Shown piece after piece: positions 47,401 through 55,390 of a DNA stretch of 64,000 nucleotides. Position 1 is the stretch's first letter. Every line of letters starts with the position of its first letter. This stretch comes from Phoronis australis (Eukaryota; Phoronida; Phoronidae). The notes below the pieces were generated by a model. It was not told the DNA's origin. It did not search any database and saw only the letters and a program-made list of their open reading frames with translations. The DNA is taken from contig NMRA01000212.1 of NCBI GenBank assembly GCA_002633005.1, positions 9,615 through 73,614 on the forward strand, written 5' to 3'. Position numbers and translations under genes: made by a program.

Positions 47401-47825
47401 TATCTTCAAAACGTATGTTTTCCCTGTCTCTAGAGCATTTCTCAGTGGCAAGACAAAAAATTGACGTTCCTTATCCTCAGTATAATCGTCAGTCGTAATC
47501 AGGTTTCCTCCTTTTTCTTCGAAACTGAAGTTTGTTACGTTGAGCTTATTGATATGAACCTTGACCTCACGGGTGGGGGAAACACAAAGCAAATCGATCT
47601 CCACACTACCATTGAACGTAAAGTCTTTGGGATCTCCTTCATACATGTTTGGCTGCAACTCCACCAGATAATGAACAGGATCTAAGTCAGTTGGAAGACG
47701 GACATTCGTAACATTTGGCGGGCTTGTGGTAGAGGATGGCGCGTTTGTTGTAGAGGATGCCGAACCGGTTGAGGCCGATGCTGTAGGCTTAACAGTTGTG
47801 GTGTGGACGTCAGTTGAACATGGGC
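23258..47825 (-). CDS. Aminopeptidase N-like M1 zinc metallopeptidase (multi-exon, 5' end missing)
   Basis: A type II membrane ectopeptidase predicted to remove N-terminal residues from peptides at the cell surface or in a lumen. Exons in transcript order: 47825-47321, then either 47063-46908 or 46836-46681, then 45771-45654, 44600-44480, 44070-43916, 42140-42027, 40049-39915, 39272-39207, 37708-37643, 37192-37011, 34692-34601, 33697-33561, 31617-31562, 30890-30740, 29896-29817, 29067-28948, 26092-26054, 25822-25655, 24917-24777, 23841-23760, 23401-23258. All splice phases agree; the visible coding length with one alternative exon is 2828 nt, about 942 residues. Zinc ligands are the two His of HELAH and the Glu 18 residues after it; GAMEN is intact; the Tyr of ISYAKG is the expected transition-state Tyr. 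The C-terminal part has the usual ACSNG, QDATST and [10 protein letters not shown] blocks. Adding a first exon like 13071-13341 would give about 1030 residues, near the family norm. The protein has no disabling mutation that I can see. Confidence 0.95.
23760..23841 (-). CDS. Aminopeptidase exon ([12 protein letters not shown])
   Basis: 82 nt: [20 protein letters not shown] then TDFDLQQ. It is near identical in pattern to the vertebrate aminopeptidase N block. The donor is gtaagt. Confidence 0.95.
24777..24917 (-). CDS. Aminopeptidase exon ([10 protein letters not shown])
   Basis: 141 nt: [47 protein letters not shown]. The I-R-x-Q-D and G-x-x-x-x-W-D-F blocks are typical of the C-terminal domain. 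Confidence 0.95.
25655..25822 (-). CDS. Aminopeptidase exon ([12 protein letters not shown])
   Basis: 168 nt: [56 protein letters not shown]. It matches the V-Y-C-x-A-x-x-x-G and L-x-x-A-L/M-x-C-x-x-x-x-W-x-L family blocks. Confidence 0.95.
26054..26092 (-). CDS. Aminopeptidase 39-nt micro-exon
   Basis: It encodes [12 protein letters not shown] between split codons, giving ...[21 protein letters not shown]... The acceptor is tttccag and the donor tg|gtgagc. The phases (2 in, 2 out) fit both neighbours. It follows a 2.9-kb intron that contains the 1.2-kb repeat. Confidence 0.82.
26592..26703. repeat. Tandem duplication of ~56 bp
   Basis: atggtataaggtctcttaa... (26592-26645) is followed directly by a near copy at 26646-26703, inside an intron of the aminopeptidase gene. 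Confidence 0.85.
27255..28525 (+). repeat. 1.2-kb intron repeat, copy 1
   Basis: It aligns in the same orientation with 34937-36125 over its whole length, with diverged sequence. Shared landmarks are aatctcccgc-aggtacag, cgtagttttgatcc, gttgtgcgtct-catg, cgaataatta-cgaa and ctttctcggcttc/ttttctcggcttc. No coding similarity was recognised. It lies in the intron before the micro-exon. Confidence 0.85.
28629..28712. mobile_element. Small foldback MITE
   Basis: gcattaggaccaactgtaaaaa (28629) is mirrored by tttttcagttggctctaatgc (ends 28712), with two mismatches in the outer 16 bp. The loop is about 40 bp. It has no coding capacity and lies in an intron. Confidence 0.7.
28948..29067 (-). CDS. Aminopeptidase exon (ACSNG)
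   Basis: 120 nt: [40 protein letters not shown]. It has the A-C-x-x-G-x-x-x-C motif of the helical domain. The acceptor is ccctag and the donor gtaagt. Confidence 0.93.
29582..29705. repeat. GC-rich direct repeat pair
   Basis: ggatggggggttatagctcccc and the following cttttttcggg-cagcaccgcccatg are repeated 69 bp later as ggatgggggggctttagcccc...gtgctgcgccgtccatg. The G-run/C-run core resembles the inside of the 30189 element. Intronic. Confidence 0.7.
29817..29896 (-). CDS. Aminopeptidase short exon ([12 protein letters not shown])
   Basis: 80 nt, too short and ATG-poor to appear as an open frame. It was found by phase bookkeeping: it fills the gap between phase 0 and phase 2, and encodes [20 protein letters not shown] then STPITEQ. 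It resembles the family's Y-x-x-x-Q-x-x-P-L-Y/F-D helix. The acceptor is tttttag and the donor gtaagt. Confidence 0.88.
30189..30402. mobile_element. 214-bp MITE with GGCGGATCTACG ends
   Basis: cagtggcggatctacg at 30189-30204 and cgtagatccgcctctg at 30387-30402 are inverted with one mismatch. There is no transposase. Scraps of the same type occur at 4206 (ggcggattta), 43729 (ggcggcactga) and 61799 (cagtggctgatctagg). No clear target duplication was seen. Confidence 0.8.
30740..30890 (-). CDS. Aminopeptidase exon ([11 protein letters not shown])
   Basis: 151 nt: [50 protein letters not shown]. The Y-x-P-W-x-A-A block of the C-terminal domain is intact. The donor gttaat is somewhat weak (T at +3). 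Confidence 0.93.
31562..31617 (-). CDS. Aminopeptidase exon ([13 protein letters not shown])
   Basis: 56 nt: [18 protein letters not shown] plus two bases of Arg. It matches the N-R-A-Q-x-x-D-D-A-x-x-L-A block of the family. The donor is gtaagt. Confidence 0.95.
31800..31970 (-). repeat. 'Actcgaaat' repeat family, inverted copy
   Basis: The reverse complement (aactcgaaattatctttgtcat...aaatcaagataagtg...) matches 58240-58480 and 44910-45150. Confidence 0.65.
32641..32823 (+). pseudogene. P2X7-tail-like exon fragment
   Basis: At 32731-32823 the frame reads [20 protein letters not shown] then [11 protein letters not shown], followed by a good donor (ttg|gtaagc). The (Y)QFEPE...E-E-L/I-x-x-R-R motif is the N-terminal signature of the P2X7 intracellular-type domain found in many invertebrate nuclear-type proteins. 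Just upstream, another frame reads [20 protein letters not shown] and runs into a stop, suggesting a frameshift. The Cys-rich remainder of the domain was not found. It lies antisense inside an aminopeptidase intron. Confidence 0.55.
32830..33036 (-). pseudogene. THAP zinc-finger fragment with frameshift
   Basis: The minus strand reads [20 protein letters not shown] in one frame (33037 downward). After a run of seven T (+ strand A at 32976-32982) it continues one frame over as [20 protein letters not shown] and [16 protein letters not shown]. Together these give the C-x(4)-C ... C-x2-H spacing and the W-L block of a THAP domain. The homopolymer slip is either a real pseudogene lesion or a sequencing error. 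The source could be a P-element- or Kolobok-like transposase, or a host THAP gene. Confidence 0.65.
33561..33697 (-). CDS. Aminopeptidase exon (GYYRVNY)
   Basis: 137 nt, encoding [40 protein letters not shown] and KRDHQ. The G-Y-Y-R-V-N-Y sequence is the standard junction block into the C-terminal helical domain. The donor is gtaagt. Confidence 0.95.
34480..34513. repeat. (cat/cgt) microsatellite
   Basis: A short impure (catcat)(cgtcat) run inside an intron. Confidence 0.7.
34601..34692 (-). CDS. Aminopeptidase exon ([11 protein letters not shown])
   Basis: 92 nt, from phase 2 to phase 1. It encodes [20 protein letters not shown] then [10 protein letters not shown], the small beta-sandwich domain. 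The acceptor is ccttatag and the donor gtaagt. Confidence 0.93.
34937..36125 (+). repeat. 1.2-kb intron repeat, copy 2
   Basis: The partner of 27255-28525, in the intron before the exon at 34601-34692. It is colinear with copy 1 throughout, with several indels (for example ~80 bp missing relative to copy 1 in the middle). Confidence 0.85.
37011..37192 (-). CDS. Aminopeptidase exon ([10 protein letters not shown])
   Basis: 182 nt. It encodes [20 protein letters not shown] and [20 protein letters not shown], ending in GFG split across the intron (GG|gtgagt). The M-G-Y-P-V block is a hallmark at the end of the catalytic domain. Confidence 0.93.
37643..37708 (-). CDS. Aminopeptidase exon ([17 protein letters not shown])
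   Basis: 22 codons, phase 0: [20 protein letters not shown] then TK. It matches the helical Y-L-x-x-x-x-Y-x-x-A-x-x-x-D-L-W element of M1 enzymes. The donor is gtagga. Confidence 0.92.
37980..38390. repeat. Degenerate tandem repeat with 'ggcaccac' core
   Basis: About three diverged units with ...aggtggcaccacag..., ...aggggaccgccaa-c-ctctt..., ...tcaaatttcatgaagatc...; boundaries near 37990, 38130 and 38250. The unit resembles the reverse complement of the array at 16326-17035. Intronic. Confidence 0.5.
39207..39272 (-). CDS. Aminopeptidase exon (GASIIRMM)
   Basis: 22 codons, phase 0: [20 protein letters not shown] plus LI. It directly follows the Tyr-Ala-Lys of the previous exon, restoring the usual Y-x-K-G-A-S block. 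The donor is gtaagt. Confidence 0.93.
39653..39756. mobile_element. Diverged 'ggacacctcggg' MITE
   Basis: ggacacctcgggtattttcgtagcct (from 39655) matches the left arm of the MITE at 3031-3218. The right arm is degraded. Intronic. Confidence 0.55.
39915..40049 (-). CDS. Aminopeptidase exon with catalytic Tyr region
   Basis: 45 codons: [45 protein letters not shown]. The Tyr in ISYAK-G matches the M1 transition-state Tyr. The donor is gtgcgt. Confidence 0.94.
40403..40530 (-). repeat. Repeat holding the empty site of the 62972 mini-element
   Basis: On the minus strand, aaaaagcaagattccgcgagattacgtgagatattggcgtgtatttt corresponds to 62937-63075 without the 76-bp insert, so it shows the pre-insertion sequence. 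gttcagtaacgctagga (40403) is also shared with 62917. Confidence 0.65.
41341..41385. repeat. 20-bp tandem repeat, two units plus 5 bp
   Basis: gatcctgccctttttacacg occurs twice exactly, followed by gatcc. Intronic. Confidence 0.9.
42027..42140 (-). CDS. Aminopeptidase exon with third zinc ligand
   Basis: It encodes [20 protein letters not shown] then [18 protein letters not shown]. The Glu of NEGF lies 18 residues after HELAH across the junction. The acceptor ttatttcag is good. The donor is atg|gtttga, a weak match to consensus (T at +3), yet phase and protein continuity require it. Confidence 0.92.
43916..44070 (-). CDS. Aminopeptidase exon with GAMEN and HELAH
   Basis: It encodes [30 protein letters not shown], then [12 protein letters not shown] at its end. 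It supplies the exopeptidase GAMEN loop and the first two zinc ligands with the catalytic Glu. The intron falls just after HELAHQ, so the third zinc ligand comes from the next exon. Confidence 0.96.
44480..44600 (-). CDS. Aminopeptidase exon ([10 protein letters not shown])
   Basis: Phase 0 to 1. It encodes [20 protein letters not shown] then [20 protein letters not shown], the link between the beta domain and the catalytic domain. The donor is g|gtaaga. Confidence 0.93.
44668..44739 (-). repeat. tRNA-derived SINE-like sequence
   Basis: On the minus strand, TATAGCTCTGTTAGTAAAAC (A-box region, two changes from the common TAGCTCAGTTGGTA) is followed by AGAGGTCGGGGGTTTGAATC (B-box region). Order and spacing are tRNA-like, but the stems are degraded. 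Intronic. Confidence 0.55.
44910..45150 (+). repeat. 'Actcgaaat' repeat family, copy
   Basis: gtactcgaaa-c-aaattgaaattatttttgtcaatttc... parallels 58255 onward (cgtactcgaaatcaaactcgaaattatttttggcaatttc). Copies are diverged; no coding content. Confidence 0.7.
45583..45639. repeat. 19-bp tandem triplet beside a splice donor
   Basis: cagtgacgctgttattaaa and two near copies (45583-45601, 45602-45620, 45621-45639). The array begins 14 nt downstream of the donor of the exon at 45654-45771. Confidence 0.9.
45654..45771 (-). CDS. Aminopeptidase exon ([11 protein letters not shown])
   Basis: The first base A completes the Arg codon started by either alternative exon (AG+A). It encodes [20 protein letters not shown] then [19 protein letters not shown], a standard M1 block. 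The donor is gtaagt at 45653; a 19-bp triplet repeat starts 14 bases inside the intron. Confidence 0.92.
45906..46127. repeat. (GGT/GAT)-rich minisatellite
   Basis: About 220 bp of ggtgatggtgg-type sequence, G-rich on plus and CACC/CATC-rich on the transcribed minus strand. It lies in the intron between the alternative exons and the next constitutive exon, about 135 bp upstream of that exon's acceptor. The long His/Pro/Thr open frames seen here are artefacts of the repeat. Confidence 0.92.
46681..46836 (-). CDS. Aminopeptidase: alternative exon 'a' (canonical version)
   Basis: 156 nt, bounded by tgtttttag and ag|gtacgc. It encodes [20 protein letters not shown], then [20 protein letters not shown]. 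This is the canonical M1 block, whose Gln residues line the S1 site and help hold the substrate amino group. It starts 71 bp downstream of exon b. Using both exons would keep the frame but duplicate a structural unit. Confidence 0.9.
46908..47063 (-). CDS. Aminopeptidase: alternative exon 'b' (Gln-lacking version)
   Basis: 156 nt, bounded by tttatttcag and ag|gtgagc, with no stop. It encodes [20 protein letters not shown], then [20 protein letters not shown] and so on. It occupies the same place in the protein as the exon at 46681-46836, with about 30 of 51 residues identical. Where the neighbour and typical family members have Q-x-Q-P-T-D, it has F-L-A-P-T-F. Coding quality and splice sites look intact, so it is unlikely to be a dead copy. 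Confidence 0.85.
47321..47825 (-). CDS. Aminopeptidase: first visible exon (stalk and start of beta domain)
   Basis: It begins after ctttaag at 47826 with two bases completing a codon. A Ser/Thr-rich mucin-like stalk ([20 protein letters not shown]...) leads into [20 protein letters not shown], a typical start of the M1 N-terminal domain. It ends [18 protein letters not shown]...NKT plus two bases at a gtaggt donor. The donor cannot be moved 3', because that would read a TAG. It starts in phase 1, so a missing upstream exon must supply one base. Confidence 0.9.
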
Positions 47826-48688
47826 CTTAAAGAAACAACATTAAAACATAAAGATGTGCAACGCTAACAATTGTGTTCGTGACGTACTGATATTTTGAAA
47901 AGGATAAGAGGGCACGTGGTGGTTGCGCCGCCATTGGAATAAATTAGTGACACTGAATTGAACTGGAGTTCAAACTACAAGTGTGGCTCATTAGTTTTTA
48001 GAGAAATCCACTCACCGAGGACTGAAATATACTCGTACTTTCACGAGGTTAAAACATGAAAAGAGTGTCATACATTGAAAGATATCGCCAGATCGGGAAC
48101 ATTTCACAAATTACGACCTAATCTGCATTTTCAACATCAACTTCATGAAAAGTGGAGTCCCGTGTTATTTTGCTGGAGCGTCGACCGAAAAGCGTGTGAA
48201 AATGGTATGGGGGTTTAAATACGATCATTTGGGAATACATCTTGACACTTTGCCTGAAAACCGTGATCTATGAAGTTCTTAACTACAATGAAGCCGGGAC
48301 AGTCTTTTGTGGCATAGTCAATGGTCATTGCATATAGTTAATTATGCTAGTCACGTGATCTCAGGCTTTCACAAAATGATAAAGAGGCAAGAAACCAGCC
48401 TCCCTTCACAAAAAAAACTTTTGACTGATACCACATACCGTTATGAAATTGGTCTAAAATTGGTCCTTTGTCAAATTGGTTCTTTGTCGATTGAATCGAG
48501 TACTCTACAATGTGGCATGTCACGGCGTTTTATTTTATACGCCGAACACGATGATCTCACACAAGGAAGCAACTGTCAGTTGTCTTAGCAACACCAGATA
48601 TCAGTTCTCATCTGATAAAGGAACCTATTTTATAGCGGTAGGGTAAGTGATCTCAATCAAAAGTTCGCCTGTTGGACGGTTGATGACC

Positions 48689-48748
48689 GACAGATGGCGC
48701 GGGGTTATTGGCACTTTAAAACGGAGCAATAACTCCGCGCCATCTGTC
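48689..48748. repeat. 60-bp hairpin, 22-bp arms
   Basis: gacagatggcgcggggttattg (48689-48710) and caataactccgcgccatctgtc (48727-48748) pair 21 of 22 around a 16-bp loop. Probably a tiny foldback element. Confidence 0.85.
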
Positions 48749-48964
48749 GTAGTCTGTTACTTGTCCAATGGGTCAGACAGTCGCGTGCTTGTGTGAACTT
48801 TTATTGTTCCTTGACACACTGTCCCTGTTGGTCACCTTACTGTCACTGTAATCTAACAGATCTGTCAACTATTCCTTTTGGATCTGTTCACTACTTATTT
48901 TGTCTCAGTTCCCTAATTTTCTGCCTTCGGACCCCCTGGCATCCGTTTCGTGAAGGTGAATACA

Positions 48965-49020
48965 CGTAAGACATAAATTTTGTCTTACGCTCCACTTCTG
49001 TTGAATAAAGGTTTATTCAA
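48965..49020. terminator. Hairpin plus palindromic AATAAA on both strands
   Basis: cgtaagaca/tgtcttacg (48965-48989) forms a small hairpin. The palindrome ttgaataaa-gg-tttattcaa (49001-49020) presents AATAAA on plus (49004-49009) and on minus (49012-49017). It could serve as a two-way poly(A) site or mark an element end; no transcript was identified that ends here. Confidence 0.35.
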
Positions 49021-52000
49021 GTAATTATGAGTGCATCACAGCCTAGAAATAATTCATGGAGATTATCTCAGTACCTCACGTCTTGTCCCATTGGACTCGG
49101 GGGGGATGTAATAGTTTGTAGAGAAGCCCCTCGCCCGGCCGGGCCATTTCCAAAGACTCGAATTATCCATCGAGTTTTATATGTGGGCATGTAGTAACTC
49201 CAATCGTTACAGCAAAGATTTTTTTTGTGTTTAGAGACGGCTAAAATCAAAGTCTCAGCCTAACCTTGCAGTGCGACTGTCATTCTTAATCCTAAGTCTG
49301 TCTCGTAGTGTAGTCGCTGTTTGCCTGTTGTTACCCGATGTATGCCGGCGCATTCGACGATATTATCCACATCTAATAGTAATAATTGCAGGTACGAAAC
49401 ACATTCGAGGGCTAATTTGAGGCTACGGAAATACATGAGGTGTCATGGCTGTAAAAGGGTGTGCCTCAAACTAGGGTGAGTGTTTGAGCATTCAGGATAT
49501 GAGTTTTCATAATTTAGTTGGTATTGTCTCAGGTAACCATTTATTAGGCCAGTAAGGTATTGTGCAACGAAAATTTCATGCCAAATATGTCTGCAAGCTG
49601 ATATGAGATCCTAAATATCTCATAATTACAATGCATTTGGGCTTGGGGGGGGGGGGTTATTGCGAGTTTCATCACTGAGACTCAACTTGAACAGCCTAGG
49701 GGACAATCAAACAATTGCAAGAGACTGCTCACCAACGGAATCCTACCCTAGGAGAGGATCCTTAGTTTACTACGAGGGGCGGGAAACCTCTCTGCCACGA
49801 ATCATTAGCAACGCACTGCTAAACCCTTTCGACCACAGATACCTCAACACCGTATTACCTGGACTGCAACAACGCACAGCCATACCTACTATACCCACAA
49901 TTTTTAATGGAGATGACCAGTGTTTTGTGAAGAGTAGTGATGGGTTCCGCTTCCGTTTTACGTGTTCTACAGACCATGTTGAAGGTTCGATGAACACTTC
50001 TGTGGTGGCCATCCAAGACAATTGCGATAACGGGGTTTGACAATAACGCATAGGTACTCAATTGATTAGCGAAACTGCATACATTGTAAATAACAGTTCT
50101 TTATTACTTTACAACTTTCAAGCTTATGTATCAGTTAAGTACTCATAATTCGTCAACAGTTCCCTCCCAGTTATTGTCAAATGTAAACGACTCTTGAAAC
50201 CCAGTTTTTAGCAACCACAGCCTGGACCGCCAAGAACATTTACTGACACTAGAGTTCAATCTGTCATATTCAGATTGAATAAGATGGTGAGCCAAGACGG
50301 GAGAATGTTGTCTCGTTTACCTTAGTTACCTCGCGCTGAACCAGAGTGATTAAACGGGTCCCAGGTATGATTCGCCATACGCAGGGTGATAGCATCAGAT
50401 TTTAAGAGAAGTCGCCAAGTTCAGCGTCAAGGAAATTAGGATTCAAGTTATAGTCTACTCGCCGTTTTGATTGAAAGGCCCGTTTGTTGAATGTTTGGTC
50501 GTAGTGTTAGCCCAGTTTTAATCACAATTTGCTGTACACGATGAAGTTTGAAAATTAGTCCCTTTTAACCTGTGAAAAACGTTGTTGGGTCAGTCTTTTA
50601 TCACTTCATACTGAGAAAGAATTTTCTGGGTTAAAACCACAGATTTCAAAGGCTCTGCAGCTTTGAGGATCTGTTTACAAGAGACAGCCGAGAAAAAGGA
50701 AACTAAAGACGCAACATTACATGTGCAAACAAGTTATCGGGCTCATTCTTACAAAAATTATGCAGAAGAACGTTATCAAGTAGGTCTCATTCAGTAACAT
50801 TTACATTTCATTGGAACACGACCCAAAACGGGCGTTTGGAGCTTCATTCTTGCTTGAAAGGTCCTTACAAGGTGAAGTTCAGGTAAAATCGCCAGTGTAA
50901 AACGAACGGACAAGGCGAGTTATTCAGCAGCCGTGGGACGTTCGGCCACATTGATCCACATGAACCACTTAGTGGTGCCGGTAGTTAAAAGCATTGTTTT
51001 AGCTGAACAATAAGTTTCTAACAGTTCTCAGAGATAAAAAGGCATTGTTTTTCCTTAACAATAATTTTGTAGTTACTTCTCCGAGAGATAAAAAACACTG
51101 TTCATATGTAACAGAGTTTCTGTCTTACATTAGCGTGTGACAAAAGTCAATCTGGGTTCATTCTCCATTAAAGTGGGCAATTCTAAATTTAATATGCGAA
51201 AAATATAAGTTGTCTGTATTGGAAAAAATACTAAAGTAGGATTGTTATAAGTAACACAACGACAACAAACGTAAAGTTGGGAGCCCATTTTTTACCCATT
51301 GGCAGATACGTTATGGATGGTATTTTGATTCCTGGATAACTGCATTTAACAAATTGTGGTAGGTTTTTCAAAGCTCTTTTAAGTGCCTTCCGATAAAATA
51401 TGCTCGGATTGACTGGTTAATTTGAAGATTTCGCATAGATAAATTATCACTTTTTGCAGATATACGCTAATAGAAAAAGCTCACTTCATTCGTACTTATA
51501 CATGCAATACGGGACTCTATCTCAACATTGTACGAGATACGTGGAGTGGGAATCTAATCTCCCTTGACATATGTCAACCACTTCACCCCGCCGTTGTTTG
51601 TTCTTTAACTAGTCAATTTCACGTGCCTGGTGAAATATGTCTGTCAGAAAAACTTAGACAGGAACTCATTTTGTACAACGTACTTTGATAAATCTTTAAC
51701 GTATCTATGAATTAAACTACGATATTGGCTATGTATGACACAGTTCATGATTTCTGAACAACCATTTCAAATCCTCTTTTCGTAATCCCATTAACACTTT
51801 CAATGTACTGCAGTAATGACGTTCCCAGGCTCTCTCACAGTTTCTCTGACCGTGACTGATATCGTATCTACGAAAACAAACGCTTAACAACTCTCATACT
51901 TCACAAATATCGCAACTCTTTTCAGTAATATCTGAAAAATTAATGACTTTGTTTCTTGAAAATGTGTGATGCTTTGGCACAAATAAGTATGCAATGGATA

Positions 52001-52572
52001 TCATTTCAAAATATCTATATGTGTCCTGTGATGAGTATAATCACCCTCATTCGATACACTTCGTCATTTTCCGTACTATGGTATAATGTACGGTACATTT
52101 TTTTCGTGGTTGCACCGGTTAGTAAATTTGAGTTTGACAAAACGATGGGATGATTTTGGACAATTGTTTTTCTATCCACGTTTTTCTGAATTGCGCATTT
52201 TAGTACTCAGAGACTCAACCTTAGGAATGAAATCGCCAAAACAGGACTCGCTTTCATTTGAGAACGTTTAGTGTAAGCAGGTTAATCAGATTCAACTTTA
52301 GTATATGGTAGCCAATATAACACTTTAAGTCTTGAAGGACCCTTATTGGCGGTCTAAATGGGAGTCATAAATGTAAATGTGCAGTGCGGTACAATTAAAA
52401 AATCACAACTATATAGCTCTGTCTGTCATAGTTGAGCGATACAATAATTCTTCATGTTAAATTTTACTTTCCACCCAATGTTAACAATATCTTGACCTAG
52501 ATTTTAGCCTTCAAGAACACTATCGAAATGAAAGATCGCAAACATTTTAGTCTGGTCAGCACGCCACCTGTT

Positions 52573-52651
52573 GGCCCCACATCTCGGAACCTCGTGACAC
52601 TGCGTCTGCACGGTTGGCAGTAGGTCCCGGGTTCGAGTTCCTGTGGGGGCA
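52573..52651 (+). tRNA. tRNA-like sequence (probable pseudogene/SINE)
   Basis: ggccccaca at 52573 pairs with tgtgggggc at 52642-52650 like an acceptor stem, and gggttcgagttcc just before it resembles a B box with one change. The A box and D arm are poor, so it is not called a working tRNA. Confidence 0.35.
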
Positions 52652-53128
52652 AAACTTTTCTTAGACTTACATTGTTTTTAGGTCACGTGATGTGACCAAC
52701 AGCTGGCGTGACCGGTATTTAGCTCACAGTTCCGAGAAAGTGTGTTCTAATCGAAAGTCACTCACACCTTACTCTAACTTTCTTGTTTTGGCGCGGAGGT
52801 AGAAAAGTGCATTGCTCGCCAACACATTCCTGTACCGAATCGGAAAAGTACATCGCGCCCCACAAAATTATTAAATTTCTTGTTGCCAGCACTGAAACTG
52901 ACCGACCTTGCAACTTTTACTGGAATACATGAACAATGAACGTCGAAACAACTGTGGTGTAAGGGGATAGGCTCAACAGTGAGAAATGTTCCCGGCTACA
53001 GACCCTCCGCCTAGTGGGTAAATACTGAAGTTATCATAGTGGCGCTGTGCAGTTTCGGCGTGACGTAGCTACTGTTACGTGGGGCGCATACTTAAAGTCC
53101 TGGTCTCAAACTGCCCATGTGATTTCAG

Positions 53129-53263
53129 TATCCGAAAATACTTACTTATTTTCGACACCCTTTCTTTATATTCTTTTCGCCTTTCTTGCCAAAAGCGATT
53201 TTTTAACAGTATTTGACCCTTCTCTGTGAGCGTATAATCCCGGCTATCATCGGTTATTTCCGT
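53129..53263 (-). CDS. Possible orphan exon (LTEKGQILLKNRFW)
   Basis: An open frame without an ATG encodes DDSRDYTLTEKGQILLKNRF then WQERRKEYKERVSKI and meets a consensus donor (ataa|gtaagt). The charged, helical L-T-E-K-G pattern resembles the start of gag-like proteins of some animal retroelements, but that is only an impression. No neighbouring exon was found. Confidence 0.25.
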
Positions 53264-55390
53264 ACCCACATTTCCGGCTCATCAGTTCAGGAACTTGCCC
53301 TGAACGCCGCCGTTTTTCCTTGTAACTGAATGTGCTATCGCCTGCTCGAAAAGTCTTCATTATTTTATTTTATCAGTAATATCTCGTGATTCGTTTGTGT
53401 GTGTAGTGTATTTATAGTTTGTAGTTAGTGGTCGTTGAACTTTTTGGAATGTTACGCGTACTTATTATGTTAAAATAGCATTAGTGTTTAGTTCCTTACG
53501 TAGGCGGTCGAACCTAAGAACCAATATTGTCGAACCAATTTTTTCGTTTTGTTTTTTTTTCTCGTTTTAAAAAGTGCTTTGCTACCGTCGGAAAGGTAGT
53601 GCTTTCTACTCAGTTAAAATCGAAAAAGTATCAAAATCGGGGCAAGCACTGTAAAATTATTGCAATTTTTGTGGCGAAATTTGGGTCACTTTGTTTGGAT
53701 CGCGTAGGCCATATTAGAGGACAGCGGTATAAGTTACGAGTTTAAAACTTCGTGTAAATTGTTTTCTTAAATTACTTATTATTCTGCACGCTTCAACAGT
53801 GTTCACCAAACTTCAGCCTCGCAGTTGTTACTCATTAAGTGATAAATGTGCTCACAATTCCCGTTGGACTTTGTCTCATTTCTGGCGGCACCGACAACAT
53901 GGCGACTTTTGATGAACAGGAGAGCATGTTCAACCTGTTACTTTGTAATTTGTGAAGATTTAACGTTGATACATTTTGACAAACGTTGCTACAAAAAAGG
54001 ATCTTTGTTCAATTTTCGCGTTTTTGTGCAAAAATATAAGATAATTCGAATTATTTTACTGTGAATTTCCCACTCAGGTGATCTTACACTTAGCTAAAAA
54101 AATAGTTGAAATGATTTTGAAATGGTTTTTTGTTTGACTATCAACTGCTGTTCAAGGCTTGATTAGGTGTCACAAAATGGTTCATATTTTTTTTAAAATT
54201 TTAAGTCTCAATTGCTTTCAAGTCATGTTTTGTTACTTATTACTTCTTCATTCAGGTTATCAAGTCAACAATATGAATAATCTTAATTTAAGAAATAAGC
54301 TGTTGGATTGTGAAGCTTGAAGCCTCCAATTCTTGTTCCTTGCAACTTCATATTTTTTTAATCATGCTTGTCAAATTCTGGTGTAAGGAAACACTATTCG
54401 GTTACCATGTTAATAGTTACATGTTTGTCCACTTTCTTATCATGGAAACTTTTGCTGTTGAATAGTGTCTGTAATGCTAAATGTTGTAAAGTATTGTGTA
54501 TTTTAAGTTACTTATTATGTTAAAAGGTAGAATCATTTTGGCTTAATGAATAAAAAATGATAATATTTTGTATTGGACTTGTCATACTTATGTGCTCGAA
54601 CGAGCCCCCTATTTGGAGAAATGGAAAAAGGTCTGCCTCAGTCAGAGAAGCACGAACTCCGAAAAAAGTAGAAAACGAGACGATATTCCACTAGAAGACA
54701 GGAAGTTTAGCGTCTGCAATTCACAACTATTAACATACCCAGTGAATCTTATAGTAAAAGATAGACATTCCCAAAAATTCCAAACCCCATTTTTAAGCTT
54801 GGTGCGCTCATACAAAGTCTGGGAAAATCTTTGTTGAAAGCCAACAACTTTGCACAGTTCGCCAAAAGTACCCAAGTTCTAAATAAACCTCGTTTGAGCT
54901 AACGCTATGGCCAGCGACCAGGTAGGCCTAAGGGTAGCCTTGGCCCAAAACTGTGTGGGCCTACTAACAAGCTAGCTGTATTTTGACGGTAGTCTTCATA
55001 CTGGTAGCTGGCACTGAGGCTAGCTAAGGGTTGCCGCGGCAGTGAGACACAGGATTAACCAGTCCGTAATTTTATGCAAGTGTCTGAAACTAACTTTGAA
55101 CATGCTACTTCGACAAAACAGCTTGCAACCGCATGCCTTTACCGTTCGCCAGTGTCTTGTCTCGATCCGCACCGGGTCCAATAGGCTGCGGTCCGAGTCT
55201 GGCAAAATAATTTCTGTCAAAATTTATTCGCCAGATTTCTTCAGCAAATTCGATACAATTGTCCGTATTTTGATTTTATTAAAATTAAGACGCGCTGTCC
55301 ATTATTTTATCCACGTTTGCAGGCTGGTAACAGGCACTCGTCCATTCACACTGACGGCGTTTTCTTAGCCTGAGTTTCTGAATGAATCGT

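Noticed and set aside
49660-50040. 126-codon open frame on plus
   Set aside because: It starts beside a G10 run, shows no domain or splice context, and is overlapped antisense by another frame of similar length.
54568-54875. 89-codon plus and 77-codon minus frames
   Set aside because: Mutually antisense, with no recognisable domain or splice signals tying them to other exons.
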